A stretch of DNA of 64,000 nt. Origin: Ferdinandcohnia salidurans. Its GTDB lineage: Bacteria; Bacillota; Bacilli; Bacillales; Bacillaceae_L. Positions within the stretch are counted from its first letter, which is position 1. Every line of letters begins with the position of its first letter. The stretch spans positions 372,001 through 436,000 of the forward strand of contig NZ_JBHUEK010000025.1 of the NCBI RefSeq assembly GCF_042680725.1, in the 5' to 3' direction. The position numbers were made by a program, and so were the translations under genes. The notes under the pieces are model-generated. The model was not told the origin of the DNA. It ran no database searches and worked only from the letters and a program-made list of their open reading frames with translations. Of the stretch, positions 41,101 to 50,591 are shown piece after piece.

Positions 41101-42120
41101 TTAAAAAGTCAATACAACCTTACAAACCTCATCCTTATTGTTAATGACTTCTTCCAAAGCTGCTTTGATATCAGTAAATTCAAAGGTATGTGTATGCATT
41201 TTCTCAGGTGTAATGGCACCTGATTCTAGTAATTCGATGACATGTGGGAATCGATAATTATTTAGACGCGATCCGACTACATCGACACCTTTTTTTGTAA
41301 AAGCGACTTGTGGAATTTCTGACGGTTTGTTACCCGTCCCTAATGCAACGATTCGACCTGCAGGAGAAACCAATTCCAATGCCTCTTCTAAACTTCTCGG
41401 TGAACAAACGGAGTCGACAATTACTGGTATTCCCTCTCCATCGGTAAACTCCTTAATCGCTTCGGCTAAGCTCTCTTCAAGAACATTTACCACTCGGTCT
41501 GCCCCCATATCCGTTGCACGCTCTAAACGGTTGTTCACAAGGTCCGTCATGATTACTTCTGCCCCGCGTGATTTAGCCACTTGCATTACAGCAACCCCGA
41601 TCGGGCCTGAACCCATAACTAACACCTTGTCGCCTTTTGTGATTCGGCCACGTTCATTCACCTCAACACCAATTGAGTATGGTTCAACTAGAGATACATA
41701 AAGTGGGTTAGTAGTATCCTTGTTTACCTTATAAGCATTTTCTTCGGTTGTTTTTACATATTCAGCAAAGCCACCGTCGCGATGTACACCTGTTACTTCC
41801 ACAGTGGAGCAAACATTGTGATGGCCTGTACGGCAAGCGTAACAAGTTCCACAGCTATTGACATTATCAACAGCGACTAAGTCGCCCACTTTAACCTTCT
41901 TTACCTCGCTGCCAACAGATTCCACAATTCCTCCAAATTCATGGCCGATTAATCGTGGATATGTCGCAAGCGAGTTTGAACCATTGTAGATTCCAACATC
42001 TGAACCGCAAATCCCACCAGCGATGACTTTGATAATAACGTCTTTACTGTCTGTAATCTCTGGCTTTGGTACTTCCTTGATTTCCACCTCAAAGGGTTTA
42101 TTTATCATGATCGCTTTCAT
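41101..42120 (-). CDS. Zinc-dependent alcohol dehydrogenase (RspB/sugar-acid type)
   Basis: 339 residues. Catalytic zinc ligands are in ICGSDVG and GHEFGG; the structural zinc set is NSCGTCYACRTGHHNVC; the Rossmann motif is VLVMGSGPIGVAVMQVAK. It is closest in look to the L-galactonate/L-gulonate 5-dehydrogenase and RspB group. It lies downstream of the GntR gene with an operator-like palindrome at 42166-42179, so it may have its own regulated promoter. Likely role: oxidation of a hexonate in the same pathway. Confidence 0.9.
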   Translation of the reverse strand: MKAIMINKPFEVEIKEVPKPEITDSKDVIIKVIAGGICGSDVGIYNGSNSLATYPRLIGHEFGGIVESVGSEVKKVKVGDLVAVDNVNSCGTCYACRTGHHNVCSTVEVTGVHRDGGFAEYVKTTEENAYKVNKDTTNPLYVSLVEPYSIGVEVNERGRITKGDKVLVMGSGPIGVAVMQVAKSRGAEVIMTDLVNNRLERATDMGADRVVNVLEESLAEAIKEFTDGEGIPVIVDSVCSPRSLEEALELVSPAGRIVALGTGNKPSEIPQVAFTKKGVDVVGSRLNNYRFPHVIELLESGAITPEKMHTHTFEFTDIKAALEEVINNKDEVCKVVLTF

Positions 42121-42165
42121 ATCTCATCCTCCTTATTGAGTCAGCATTACGTTGCATTTTTGTAT

Positions 42166-42179
42166 ACTTGTCGACAACT
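42166..42179. promoter_or_regulatory. Candidate GntR operator before the zinc dehydrogenase
   Basis: ACTTGTCGACAACT with a perfect TTGTCGACAA core, 46 bases upstream of the start codon. It matches the operator at 51744-51759 (ACTTGTATACAAGT) at 11 of 14 positions. A TATACA box overlaps its downstream edge on the minus strand. Confidence 0.6.
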
Positions 42180-42264
42180 TATGATTTAAAAAAGTATCCT
42201 AACAGGTTGTACTGAACTGAAAGTCGTAGAGATTCTTTCCGTAGCCATTCCTGTATTCAGATAC

Positions 42265-42942
42265 TTACTCTCCTTTTGAAATACTTTTTCCAACACTATC
42301 AATCATATCTTCAAAGTGCTCATTTAATATTTTATTAATTTGTTGGCTGTCCCTAGAACTTAGGAAATGCACTATATCCCGATGTTGTTTTAATAAAGGT
42401 TCAATTTCATGGGCATTCGAAGAAAATCTTTTTTCAGTTGCAACTAGCATTGCCGCATATATGATTTGGCAGATACTATTCCACAAATGTAAAATTCTAT
42501 CATGACCCGTATCCACTATAATGGTCTCATGGAATTGTAAGTCATAATAAGCAAACTCCATATAGTTTCCGTGCTTAGCTGCCATTTCCATTTTATCAAT
42601 GGTGACAGAAAGCTTTTGAACCGTTGTTTCACAATCATCAGCTAAAAGTTTATTAATGGCAAAGTTTTCGATGAGAATCCGTACATCATACAACTCACTC
42701 ATCCCTTTAGGGGTTAGACCTTGTACAATAGCGCCCATTCTTTCAAGTCGAATTAAACCTTCGTGTTGCAGGATTTTTAATGCCTCTCTTACAGGCGATC
42801 GACTTGTTCCAAATTTAGAAGCGATTTGATTTTCCGATAACGTCTCACCATTTTTAATCGTACCGTTAATAATTTCTAAGCGAAGCTCGTATGCTATTTT
42901 TTCTCCCAATGAAGCACCGGGTAAATCCGTAACAGGCTCCAA
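42265..42942 (-). CDS. GntR-family (FadR/FCD) regulator of the hexonate operon
   Basis: About 225 residues. The winged helix has ENQIASKFGTSRSPVREALKIL, then an FCD domain with the metal-type ligands in YDLQFHETIIVDTGH and an HR-containing last helix. Start is uncertain: TTG 42942 has GGGAGG four bases upstream, while GTG 42954 would read through it. The relation to UxuR/ExuR-like regulators suggests a sugar-acid effector. A cre-like site lies upstream at 43009-43022. It probably binds the two ACTTGT-type palindromes. Confidence 0.9.
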   Translation of the reverse strand: MEPVTDLPGASLGEKIAYELRLEIINGTIKNGETLSENQIASKFGTSRSPVREALKILQHEGLIRLERMGAIVQGLTPKGMSELYDVRILIENFAINKLLADDCETTVQKLSVTIDKMEMAAKHGNYMEFAYYDLQFHETIIVDTGHDRILHLWNSICQIIYAAMLVATEKRFSSNAHEIEPLLKQHRDIVHFLSSRDSQQINKILNEHFEDMIDSVGKSISKGE

Positions 42943-43008
42943 ATATCCTCCCACCTTTCAATCTTCTATCTTTAGGATAATTTAAAGAATATCCTTTCGC
43001 AAGAGGAG

Positions 43009-43022
43009 TTAAAGCGCTTTCA
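43009..43022. promoter_or_regulatory. cre site upstream of the GntR gene
   Basis: TTAAAGCGCTTTCA fits the cre consensus TGWAANCGNTNWCA with one mismatch on either strand. It lies between the YiaL-like gene and the regulator, suggesting that regulator expression is linked to CcpA. Confidence 0.6.
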
Positions 43023-43048
43023 CCTCATTTTTCTGCCAATAGGTCCTA

Positions 43049-43504
43049 TTATTCATTCCAAAGCACTTTAACAACAGCCTTTTTTACTGGCTTCGGTGCG
43101 CTTGTGTACATCCCTGGCATATGAGCATCCTCTGGTGTAAAGAGAGCGAACATGCCTTCTTTCACAAGAACGCGGTCCTCTGCTTTCGTTTCCAAGAAGT
43201 AAAGATCTCTCTCCTTCAACTCTTCTACAACTCTTGTATTCTCGATATTTGTATATCCCATTTTCTCCTCACCACGAATGATGTACTGCACATCAGCATA
43301 GCGAGAATGACATTCAAAACGCGCTTCTTCGATTCCTTTTGTTTCATATTCATGAATTTGGATAAAAACCCTATCGCCCTCAATTTCGTATTCCCCAACA
43401 GGAAGTTCCATTAGGTCCGTTTCGCGTAAATAGTCGAGTGCCATTTTCAAACGTGGTCGCACACCTTCATACAAATGAGCATTTGCTAATTTATCAATAA
43501 TCAC
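43049..43504 (-). CDS. YhcH/YjgK/YiaL-family protein (DUF386)
   Basis: 151 residues of the single-domain cupin-like family: LPVGEYEIEGDRVFIQIHEY, then ECHSRYADVQYIIRGEEKMG and FALFTPEDAHMPGM with the presumed metal-binding His and Glu residues. YiaL sits in the E. coli yiaKLMNO operon, and other members accompany sialic acid and uronate genes. An isomerase or mutarotase role for a sugar acid is commonly suggested. Soluble and cytosolic. Confidence 0.92.
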   Translation of the reverse strand: MIIDKLANAHLYEGVRPRLKMALDYLRETDLMELPVGEYEIEGDRVFIQIHEYETKGIEEARFECHSRYADVQYIIRGEEKMGYTNIENTRVVEELKERDLYFLETKAEDRVLVKEGMFALFTPEDAHMPGMYTSAPKPVKKAVVKVLWNE

Positions 43505-43531
43505 AATGATTCCTCCAATGCGAGATCGCCA

Positions 43532-44524
43532 TTAATCGTTGTAATGATTCTTCACCAATTCTTCCATGACTTTACTTGTCCTTAAGGCCGTTTCACCCGT
43601 ACATGAACAATTTGCATCTACACCTGTAAGTTCTGCAACGATCGTTTCAATCAACGGCTGATGAACATGCTTTGGCTGTTCAAAGCTCCATTCCTCTGTG
43701 CCTTTAGAAGTTGTAAGGATAATCGGGTCATTGCTAAAAGTGGAAAAAGAAAGCTTTCCTTTACTGCCAATGATTTCATTCATATCTACATTTTCAAAGG
43801 CGGAAAAACACCAGCTGCCTGTTCCGTGGACGCCTGATTCAAACAAATAAGTGCCCGTTACAATATCTTCAGCAGGGTAATGTCCAGCTTGATTGGACGC
43901 AAAGCCCTGTACTTCTGCAATCGGACCTAGTAAAAAGTCTAATATATCAATGGTATGGCTCGCTAAATCAAAAAACAATCCTCCACCCGCTAGTTCCGGT
44001 TGAACACGCCATGGTAGATTGTCCTTGTCCAAAAAATCTTCAGCTACCTTTTGATATTGAGTCGTTTTCACAAAACGAACCTCACCAATTGCATTCGATT
44101 CAATTAGTTCCTTGATTTTTAAAAATCTCTGCATCGCTCGACGGTAAAAGGAAACATATAATGGTACTCCTGCTTCCTTGCAAACTGCGATCATTTCCTC
44201 GCACTCCGCACTATTTAACGCCATCGGTTTCTCTACATACACTGGTTTGCCTGCTTGTGCAACCATAATCGCATATTCCTTGTGTGAGGCAGGTGGTGTG
44301 GCGATATAGACGGCATCAACCTCAGGGTCATTTATTAGTGCATCCGCATCATCATACCATTTTGGGACATGATGACGTTCTGCATAATCCTTTGCAAGCG
44401 CACCCGTTCTGCGCATAACGGCAACTAGTTCCGAGTTCTCAATTTTTTGAAACGCAGGCCCACTTTTCACTTCAGTGACATCCCCGCAACCAATAATGCC
44501 CCAACGAACTTTTTCTAATCCCAT
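43532..44524 (-). CDS. Gfo/Idh/MocA-family dehydrogenase
   Basis: 330 residues. The NAD(P)-binding start WGIIGCGDVTEVKSGPAF, the EKP motif (YVEKPMALN) and GGGLFFDLASHTIDILDFLLG are in place. In this operon it likely oxidises or reduces a sugar acid or lactone. It is followed by the YiaL-like gene after 27 bases. It is only distantly similar to the Gfo/Idh protein at 39220-40191. Confidence 0.9.
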   Translation of the reverse strand: MGLEKVRWGIIGCGDVTEVKSGPAFQKIENSELVAVMRRTGALAKDYAERHHVPKWYDDADALINDPEVDAVYIATPPASHKEYAIMVAQAGKPVYVEKPMALNSAECEEMIAVCKEAGVPLYVSFYRRAMQRFLKIKELIESNAIGEVRFVKTTQYQKVAEDFLDKDNLPWRVQPELAGGGLFFDLASHTIDILDFLLGPIAEVQGFASNQAGHYPAEDIVTGTYLFESGVHGTGSWCFSAFENVDMNEIIGSKGKLSFSTFSNDPIILTTSKGTEEWSFEQPKHVHQPLIETIVAELTGVDANCSCTGETALRTSKVMEELVKNHYND

Positions 44525-44543
44525 ATCACTTTAACCTCCCTAT

Positions 44544-44608
44544 TGGGTCAGAGGGACAGGTCCCTTGTCCCACCAATTTTTTCCTGGGACGAGGGTCCTC
44601 GTGTCCCA
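44544..44608. repeat. Family A palindromic repeat, copy 11 (right half shortened)
   Basis: Left half complete (GGGACAGGTCCCTTGTCCC); the right half has lost about six bases (GAGGGTCCTCGTGTCCCA). It sits in the gap between the KduD-like and Gfo/Idh genes of the operon and touches the kduD stop codon. Confidence 0.85.
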
Positions 44609-45364
44609 TTATCTGCCTAGATAGCCTCCGTCGACTGCTATTGTAAATCCGTGAAGATAGTCGGATGCATCTGAGGCTAAGAAAATAGCAGCTCCTTGTA
44701 GATCTTCACCAGTACCCCAACGTCCTGCTGGAATTCGAGCTAAGATTTCTTTATTGCGTGTTTCGTCCGCAATTAATGCTGAATTCATTTCAGTTGCCAT
44801 ATAGCCTGGAGCGATACAGTTCACATTCACACGATGCTTTGCCCACTCATTGGCCAATGCTTTTGAAAATTGCATGACCGCGCCCTTACTTGCTGCGTAG
44901 GCAGGTACCGTAAAGCCGCCAAAGTACGAAAGCATGGATGCTAAATTTATAATCTTACCTTTACCTTGTTCAATCATATGCTTGCCAACCTTTTGACAAA
45001 GGAAAAAGACAGCATTTGCGTTAACATCCATAACGAGATCCCAATCTTCTTTTGGAAATTCAACTGAAGGATGTCTTCGTTGAACTCCCGCATTATTGAC
45101 TAAAATATCAATTTTGCCCATTTCCCCGATGATTTGCTCAACTAACCCATCAAGCCCATCAACATCACCAAGATCGTATGAAATTCCGACTGCCTTCACA
45201 CCTTGGCTGCGGATTTCTTCAAGAGCCTCATCTTTTATCGTACGCGCCACAACAACGACATCTGCCCCTGCACTTGCTAACCCGATGGCAATGTCTTTAC
45301 CAAGACCACGCGTACCACCTGTGACAACAGCTACTTTTCCGGTTAAATCAAATAATTTATTCAT
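44609..45364 (-). CDS. kduD: SDR oxidoreductase, KduD-like (2-deoxy-D-gluconate 3-dehydrogenase type)
   Basis: 251 residues. Classical SDR features: TGGTRGLG cofactor loop, NNAG, catalytic Ser in NLASMLSYFGG, YAASK, and the KduD-like ends APGYMATEMN, RIPAGRWG and DGGYLGR. KduD interconverts 2-dehydro-3-deoxygluconate and its 5-keto form. ATG 45364 has GAGGTGAGG upstream; the frame is open further. In this cluster it links the hexonate pathway to KDG metabolism, but no KDG kinase or aldolase is encoded here. Confidence 0.88.
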   Translation of the reverse strand: MNKLFDLTGKVAVVTGGTRGLGKDIAIGLASAGADVVVVARTIKDEALEEIRSQGVKAVGISYDLGDVDGLDGLVEQIIGEMGKIDILVNNAGVQRRHPSVEFPKEDWDLVMDVNANAVFFLCQKVGKHMIEQGKGKIINLASMLSYFGGFTVPAYAASKGAVMQFSKALANEWAKHRVNVNCIAPGYMATEMNSALIADETRNKEILARIPAGRWGTGEDLQGAAIFLASDASDYLHGFTIAVDGGYLGR

Positions 45365-45374
45365 TTTCCTCACC

Positions 45375-46379
45375 TCATTCGAAATGATACATGACCTTAA
45401 CAGCATCAGAAGGAGTTGTTAACAGCTCAAATCCCTTTTGTGCTTCTTCAGGTGGGAGGACATGTGTAATGATTTTTTCAAAGTTTGGTTCTTTCGCTAC
45501 TAATTCAGCTGCGATTTCAAAATCTTTATGTGTATAAACGCGAACAAATCGAATCGAAAGTTCTTTGAACATTCCTTGCTGCAATTGAAGAGCAGCAGGA
45601 TTTTTATAGGAAGCAACGATTACAACTGTGCCCCTTACTTTTACAACTTCAGTCACTTGAGTTGCTACTGCCGGGTGACCTGCACAATCAAAGACAAAGT
45701 CAAAGCCACTGCCGTTTGTTTCAGCTAATACAACTTCCTTTACATCTTGGGTGAGTGAATGAATCGCTGTAAAACCTAGTTCCTCGGCCTTTTTAATGCG
45801 GTCAGGATTTGTTTCAACGATCACAACTCTACGCGCACCAAGGTTTTTTAATGAAAGAGCCACACATAGACCTATTGTTCCAGCTCCATAAACGAGGGCT
45901 TCGTCTCCTGGTACAAATCCAACCTGTCTTACTGCGTGGACACCTACTGCAATTGGCTCCATGAGCGCACCAAGCTTAAGGGAAACACCTTCTGGTAGTG
46001 GAATAATTTTATCAATCGGAGCTTGAACATATTCCCCCATGCCTCCGTCACAATCAATACCAACCAATTGTAAGGTTTCACACACATGAGCCTGACCAGA
46101 TTGACATGGTGGACATGTACCACAGCTAAGTAATGGATTCACTGTTACTGGGGTTCCTGGCTTTAGGGTCGGATGATCACTTACGATAGTCCCGGAAAAT
46201 TCATGTCCCGGAATAAGGGGAGCAGCAGCACGTGGGTGCGTGCCGCCATATATAATTAAATCTGTACCGCAAATGCCAGCATGCGAGGCCTTAATTAGAG
46301 CCCAGCCTTCCTTTACTGCGGGCATTTCTCTTTCTTGGACGTTTACTGTTTGAGGTCCTTCATACACGATTGCCTTCAA
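45375..46379 (-). CDS. Zinc-dependent dehydrogenase (L-gulonate/threonine DH-like)
   Basis: About 334 residues from TTG 46379 (AAGGAG eight bases upstream; the frame's earlier GTG overlaps that site). Catalytic zinc ligands ICGTDLI and GHEFSG, structural set LSCGTCPPCQSGQAHVC, Rossmann motif VYGAGTIGLCVALSLK. It is the second medium-chain dehydrogenase of the operon. Ten bases separate it from the KduD-like gene. Likely substrate: a hexonate such as gulonate or galactonate. Confidence 0.9.
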   Translation of the reverse strand: MKAIVYEGPQTVNVQEREMPAVKEGWALIKASHAGICGTDLIIYGGTHPRAAAPLIPGHEFSGTIVSDHPTLKPGTPVTVNPLLSCGTCPPCQSGQAHVCETLQLVGIDCDGGMGEYVQAPIDKIIPLPEGVSLKLGALMEPIAVGVHAVRQVGFVPGDEALVYGAGTIGLCVALSLKNLGARRVVIVETNPDRIKKAEELGFTAIHSLTQDVKEVVLAETNGSGFDFVFDCAGHPAVATQVTEVVKVRGTVVIVASYKNPAALQLQQGMFKELSIRFVRVYTHKDFEIAAELVAKEPNFEKIITHVLPPEEAQKGFELLTTPSDAVKVMYHFE

Positions 46380-46447
46380 TTCTAGCACTCCTTTTTTCAG
46401 TCTTAACTTAGATGAATCTTATTTCTACAGATTAAAGTTTCATAGAT

Positions 46448-47752
46448 TTACAAGCCAAACAAACTTGGAAGCCAGAGTGAAAGTTGTGGAATATATGTGA
46501 CAAGCAATAAGGCTATGATCAATACTCCAAAGAAAGGTAGTAATGGCTTAATCACATTTTCAATTTTCAAATTGGCAACTTTCGCCCCAACGAATAAAAC
46601 GTTTCCGACTGGTGGTGTAATGGTTCCAATACATAGGTTCATAACAATCATGATTCCAAAATGAACAGGGTCCATTCCAAAGTCCATTACAATCGGTAGA
46701 AAGATTGGTGTGAAAATAAGAACCGCAGGAGTTGGGTCCATAAACGTACCCACAATTAATAACACAATATTCATGATTAATAGAATGATAATAGGACTAT
46801 CCGTTAAAGCTAATAAAGTATCCGCAATTAATCCTGGAATATTGGTAAAAGCCATAACCCATGACATGATGGATGAAACACCGATTAACAAAGTCACCAT
46901 AGCAGTTGTTCTTGTTGATTCTAAAATAATTCTTGGTAGGTCTTTGATTTTAATTGCTCGATAAATGAATGATAATAACAGAGAATACACAACCGCAATC
47001 GCTGCCCCTTCAGTAGCAGTAAAAATCCCTCCGATAATCCCTCCGATTACAATAACAATCAGTAACAAGCTTGGAATCGCATCAAGAATTGTCTTAAGTG
47101 CTACTTTTAAAGAAACTCGCTCAGAGCTTCGGTATCCATGTTTTTTTGCTATAAAAAATGCAACAACCATACAAGAAAGTGCCCATAAAATACCAGGGAT
47201 ATATCCTCCCATGAACAAGGCTGCAATGGACGTACCTCCACTAACTAAGGAGAACACGATTAATGTATTACTTGGGGGAATAAGCATTCCAGATGGAGCA
47301 GATGCAACGTTAACCGCCGCTGAAAACTCACGCTTGTATCCATCCTTTTCCATTTCTGGTGTTAAGGACGTACCTACCGCTGCAACAGCTGCAACAGCGG
47401 ATCCACTAATAGAACCAAACATAGCGTTAGCTAATACGTTTGTCTGCGCAAGAGATCCAGGCATACGACCACTTAGAACCTTGGCACAGTTTACTAATCT
47501 TGTTGCAATTCCTCCATTATTCATGATCACCCCAGCAAGGACGAAGAAGGGGATGGCAAGTAGTGGGAAAGAATTAATTCCTGTAAAAAGACGTTGGGCT
47601 GAGGTTAGCATTCCGTTATCAAAGTCAACAATTAAAAACATTGCCAATACGGAAGGAATCCCAACTGCAATACTAATAGGTGCACCAATAAGTAATAGGA
47701 TAACTAAACCTATCAACATAATCAGTGCCGCTTGAATAACGACCGGATCCAT
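46448..47752 (-). CDS. dctM: TRAP transporter large permease (YiaN/DctM)
   Basis: 434 residues from ATG 47752 (AGGAAGGAG upstream). About 12 membrane segments with MFGSISGSAVAAVAAVG, PPSNTLIVFSLVSGG and IGTITPPVGNVLF. It partners with the DctQ and DctP genes directly upstream. It is only moderately similar to the first DctM (16952-18229). Confidence 0.95.
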   Translation of the reverse strand: MDPVVIQAALIMLIGLVILLLIGAPISIAVGIPSVLAMFLIVDFDNGMLTSAQRLFTGINSFPLLAIPFFVLAGVIMNNGGIATRLVNCAKVLSGRMPGSLAQTNVLANAMFGSISGSAVAAVAAVGTSLTPEMEKDGYKREFSAAVNVASAPSGMLIPPSNTLIVFSLVSGGTSIAALFMGGYIPGILWALSCMVVAFFIAKKHGYRSSERVSLKVALKTILDAIPSLLLIVIVIGGIIGGIFTATEGAAIAVVYSLLLSFIYRAIKIKDLPRIILESTRTTAMVTLLIGVSSIMSWVMAFTNIPGLIADTLLALTDSPIIILLIMNIVLLIVGTFMDPTPAVLIFTPIFLPIVMDFGMDPVHFGIMIVMNLCIGTITPPVGNVLFVGAKVANLKIENVIKPLLPFFGVLIIALLLVTYIPQLSLWLPSLFGL

Positions 47753-47778
47753 ATTCGATCTCCTTCCTACAAAAGAAG

Positions 47779-48270
47779 TTATTGCTGCTGCTCTTCTAAA
47801 GTTTGCTTTTTCGCTAAAATTAAATAGATGCAATTAATAGCATAGAAAATGATAAAGGCACCACTTATTGGAATCCCCAAATATAAATAGCCCATCGGAA
47901 GCTTAAGACTTGGGTTAACTTGATTCCATGCTAGTTCAGCGGCATTGCCTCCACCTTTGACGAGAACAATCGCAGCAAATGCGATGATGACAAGCTGAAT
48001 GAATAATTCAACACCCAGTCTAAGTGGTCTTGGAAATTTATCCTTGATAAAGTCCATCGCCATATGACCATTTTCCCCAAATAAAAATGCTGCTCCAAAC
48101 AGTCCGAGCCACACAAAGCAGTACTTCGCAAGCTCTTCTGAAAAAGCACTCGGATCGTTAAAAATGAACCGAGTAATAACTTGCCAAGTAACGAGTACTA
48201 CCATGGCCGCGAACAAAATAATGCAGATTACGCTTAATATTTTGTCTAATATACTTTTGATGAGTTTCAT
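47779..48270 (-). CDS. dctQ: TRAP transporter small permease (YiaM/DctQ)
   Basis: 163 residues, four membrane segments, with SAFSEELAKYCFVWLGLFGA and the MAMDFIKDKF loop. Separated from dctP by 185 bases that hold two stem-loops, and from dctM by 26 bases. Confidence 0.93.
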   Translation of the reverse strand: MKLIKSILDKILSVICIILFAAMVVLVTWQVITRFIFNDPSAFSEELAKYCFVWLGLFGAAFLFGENGHMAMDFIKDKFPRPLRLGVELFIQLVIIAFAAIVLVKGGGNAAELAWNQVNPSLKLPMGYLYLGIPISGAFIIFYAINCIYLILAKKQTLEEQQQ

Positions 48271-48314
48271 ATAATCACTCCATTATTTATCCCGCATTAA
48301 TAGGCATGATCCCC

Positions 48315-48446
48315 CATAATCGGTGACCTCAATTGAAGTCAATGAGTAAGGGGGAGCGACTGCCCGATTATGAAGAACAAAGACTAAGAACGCACATCAT
48401 GTGGGCTCATCTAACATATAGGGAGATAAAGCAGCCCCCTACATGT
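48315..48446 (-). other. Two stem-loops between dctP and dctQ
   Basis: Hairpin one (48414-48446): ACATGTAGGG pairs with CCCTATATGT, just after the dctP stop. Hairpin two (48315-48372): CATAATCGG pairs with CCGATTATG. Neither has a T-run. They would protect the dctP message or slow read-through to the permease genes. Confidence 0.65.
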
Positions 48447-48455
48447 AGTTTCACT

Positions 48456-49493
48456 TTATTGAGCTAATTCGCGTACCTTTTCATATAGATCTTTTTGGAA
48501 ATCATTTGCTAATTTTTCTTCTAATAATGGTGCAACTGCGTCTTGGAAGATTGTAATATCAACATCGTTAAACTTAGCACCTTGCTCTTCTGCTGCTGCT
48601 TTTGCTTCTGCAACGAACTCAGCGAATAATTCGAATTCACGGTCGAATGCTGAAGTAAGACCTTCTTTTAATAGTTTTTGATGCTCTTCAGACATGCCTT
48701 TTAACACATCTGCATTAATCATTAGATAGTCAGGAACCATTAAGTGCTTTGTATAAGAATAATATGGTGCAATTTCAACATGCTTTAAGTTGTTATAGAT
48801 TAACTCGTTGTTTTCCCCTGCTTCGATAACACCAGACTGAATAGCCGTATATACTTCACCTTGTCCCATTGGTGTACCAACGCCACCCATAAGCTTCATC
48901 ATTTGGATATTTGTATCAGATTCCATAACACGAACCTTCATACCCGCTAAATCTTCAGGCGTATTAACTGGGTGCTCACTGTTATAGACGTTACGCACGC
49001 CACCGTGGAATCCACCTAGAACCGTTAAACCATTTCCTTCTAAAGAAGAGAATAACTCACCTGTTACATCAGGATTGTTCAGAACAGCCTGTTGGTGTTC
49101 AACAGAATCAAATACATACGGTAAGTTAAATACAACGAAATCTTGGTTTAAGTTTTCTAATAAACTTCCTGGTGTGATTGACATTGCAACTGTACCAGAT
49201 TGAACTAACTCAAGAACTTCACGCTGAGCGCCTAGTAATTCGTTTGGATAGATTTCAATTTTATAAGCGCCATCTGTTTCTTCGTAAAACTTTTCACTGA
49301 ATTCTTCCATCGCTTGAAATTGTGGATGATTTTCAGGTTGGTTAAAGCCTAGTTTTAAAACCTTTGTATCCTTTTTACCTTCGGAATCTCCCTTTGAAGC
49401 CGACTCAGAGCCGCCTCCTCCACATGCTGCCAAGAATGACATCATAAGGATTGCTACTGCAAGAATTGAAAATAATTTAAACCCCTTTTTCAT
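48456..49493 (-). CDS. dctP: TRAP transporter solute-binding lipoprotein (YiaO/DctP)
   Basis: 345 residues with lipobox LAAC at about 24 followed by a Gly/Ser-rich linker. DctP features include LAGMKVRVMESDTNIQMMK with the carboxylate-binding arginine and GQGEVYTAIQSGVIEAGENN. The operon's similarity to yiaKLMNO suggests a keto-gulonate-like or hexonate ligand; YiaO binds 2,3-diketo-L-gulonate. The ligand here is inferred. Confidence 0.94.
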   Translation of the reverse strand: MKKGFKLFSILAVAILMMSFLAACGGGGSESASKGDSEGKKDTKVLKLGFNQPENHPQFQAMEEFSEKFYEETDGAYKIEIYPNELLGAQREVLELVQSGTVAMSITPGSLLENLNQDFVVFNLPYVFDSVEHQQAVLNNPDVTGELFSSLEGNGLTVLGGFHGGVRNVYNSEHPVNTPEDLAGMKVRVMESDTNIQMMKLMGGVGTPMGQGEVYTAIQSGVIEAGENNELIYNNLKHVEIAPYYSYTKHLMVPDYLMINADVLKGMSEEHQKLLKEGLTSAFDREFELFAEFVAEAKAAAEEQGAKFNDVDITIFQDAVAPLLEEKLANDFQKDLYEKVRELAQ

Positions 49494-49520
49494 TTTCCCT
49501 TCACTCCTATATATTTAAAT

Positions 49521-50489
49521 TTATTTACTACCTACGGTTAGTTGGTTAACAGCGTAATGAACCTGCTCCCCATTTAAAAATCTGACTGTTTCCTCTGCAA
49601 CCTTGCGTTTCAACTCAACTGCTGCTTCCTCTGAATACCAAGCCATATGTGGCGTAATCAGGAAGTTTTCATGTCTCATTAATGTAGCATCCGCGCTCAT
49701 TGGCTCCGACTTTGCCACATCAATGGCCGCTCCAGCAATCCAGTTTTCTTCAAGGGCGCGATCTAAAGCATCCTCATCAATGATGCCGCCGCGGGAAACA
49801 TTGACAATATAAGCAGAAGGCTTCATGAGTTGAAGCTCTTTTTCACTAATTAAATTTCTTGACGTGTCTAGGGCACAGTGGATGGAAACCACATCTGATT
49901 GTGTAAGCAATTCTTCAAGTGAAACAAACTCGACAAAGTCTGGATATGTTTCTTTTTCATGAATGTCATTCACAATCACCCTACAACCAAGTGCATGAAC
50001 CTTATGAGCAAAAGCTGTACCAATCCGACCTAGGCCGATGATTCCTACAGTTTGTACGCTGTGGCGGTAGACCGGAATACTTTTTGAATAATCCCATGTA
50101 CCCGATTTTACAAGCTGATTCATGAATGGAATTTTCCGTGTTAACGCTAACATTAAAGCCAATGCATGGTCCGCCACTTCATTCGTTCCGTAATCAGGCA
50201 CATTACAAACCTGAACGCCATATTTTGTTGCCGCTTTCAAGTCGACGTTATCAACACCAACTCCGTAGCGCACGACAAACCTCAAATCTGGTAAACTAGC
50301 AAACACTTTTTCTGTAATCGGTGCATATTGATTAATGAATGCTACTGCACCCTGGCACTGGTTAATCACATCATCCTCCGTCTTACACTGAAGCAATTCA
50401 AATGAATAACCTGCCTTCGAAAATACCGTTTGCTCTGCATCAAAATTATCATGATCACAATCTGTAATAATCACTTTTCTTTCAGTCAT
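49521..50489 (-). CDS. D-2-hydroxyacid dehydrogenase (C-terminal-binding-protein-like)
   Basis: 322 residues from ATG 50489 (GGAGG 13 bases upstream, rather distant). NAD domain VGIIGLGRIGTAFAHKVHAL; catalytic Arg in NVSRGGIIDE, Glu in AKSEPMS and His in TPHMAWYSEE. The WYSEE ending is typical of the CtBP-like branch. It probably reduces a 2-keto sugar acid or oxidises its 2-hydroxy form. It lies between the DlgD-like and dctP genes. Confidence 0.88.
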   Translation of the reverse strand: MTERKVIITDCDHDNFDAEQTVFSKAGYSFELLQCKTEDDVINQCQGAVAFINQYAPITEKVFASLPDLRFVVRYGVGVDNVDLKAATKYGVQVCNVPDYGTNEVADHALALMLALTRKIPFMNQLVKSGTWDYSKSIPVYRHSVQTVGIIGLGRIGTAFAHKVHALGCRVIVNDIHEKETYPDFVEFVSLEELLTQSDVVSIHCALDTSRNLISEKELQLMKPSAYIVNVSRGGIIDEDALDRALEENWIAGAAIDVAKSEPMSADATLMRHENFLITPHMAWYSEEAAVELKRKVAEETVRFLNGEQVHYAVNQLTVGSK

Positions 50490-50529
50490 GTTGTCTACTA
50501 CACCTCCGCAATTTTCATCACAAATCAAC

Positions 50530-50543
50530 CGCAAGCGCTGTCA
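50530..50543. promoter_or_regulatory. cre-like site between dlgD and the 2-hydroxyacid dehydrogenase
   Basis: CGCAAGCGCTGTCA, 12 of 14 matches to the cre consensus. It lies within the operon gap, so it could act as a roadblock for CcpA. Weaker than the other two cre sites. Confidence 0.4.
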
Positions 50544-50591
50544 ATTGAGTGAATTCTCCACACTACATGTCTGCTGAAAAAGGTAAAAGTC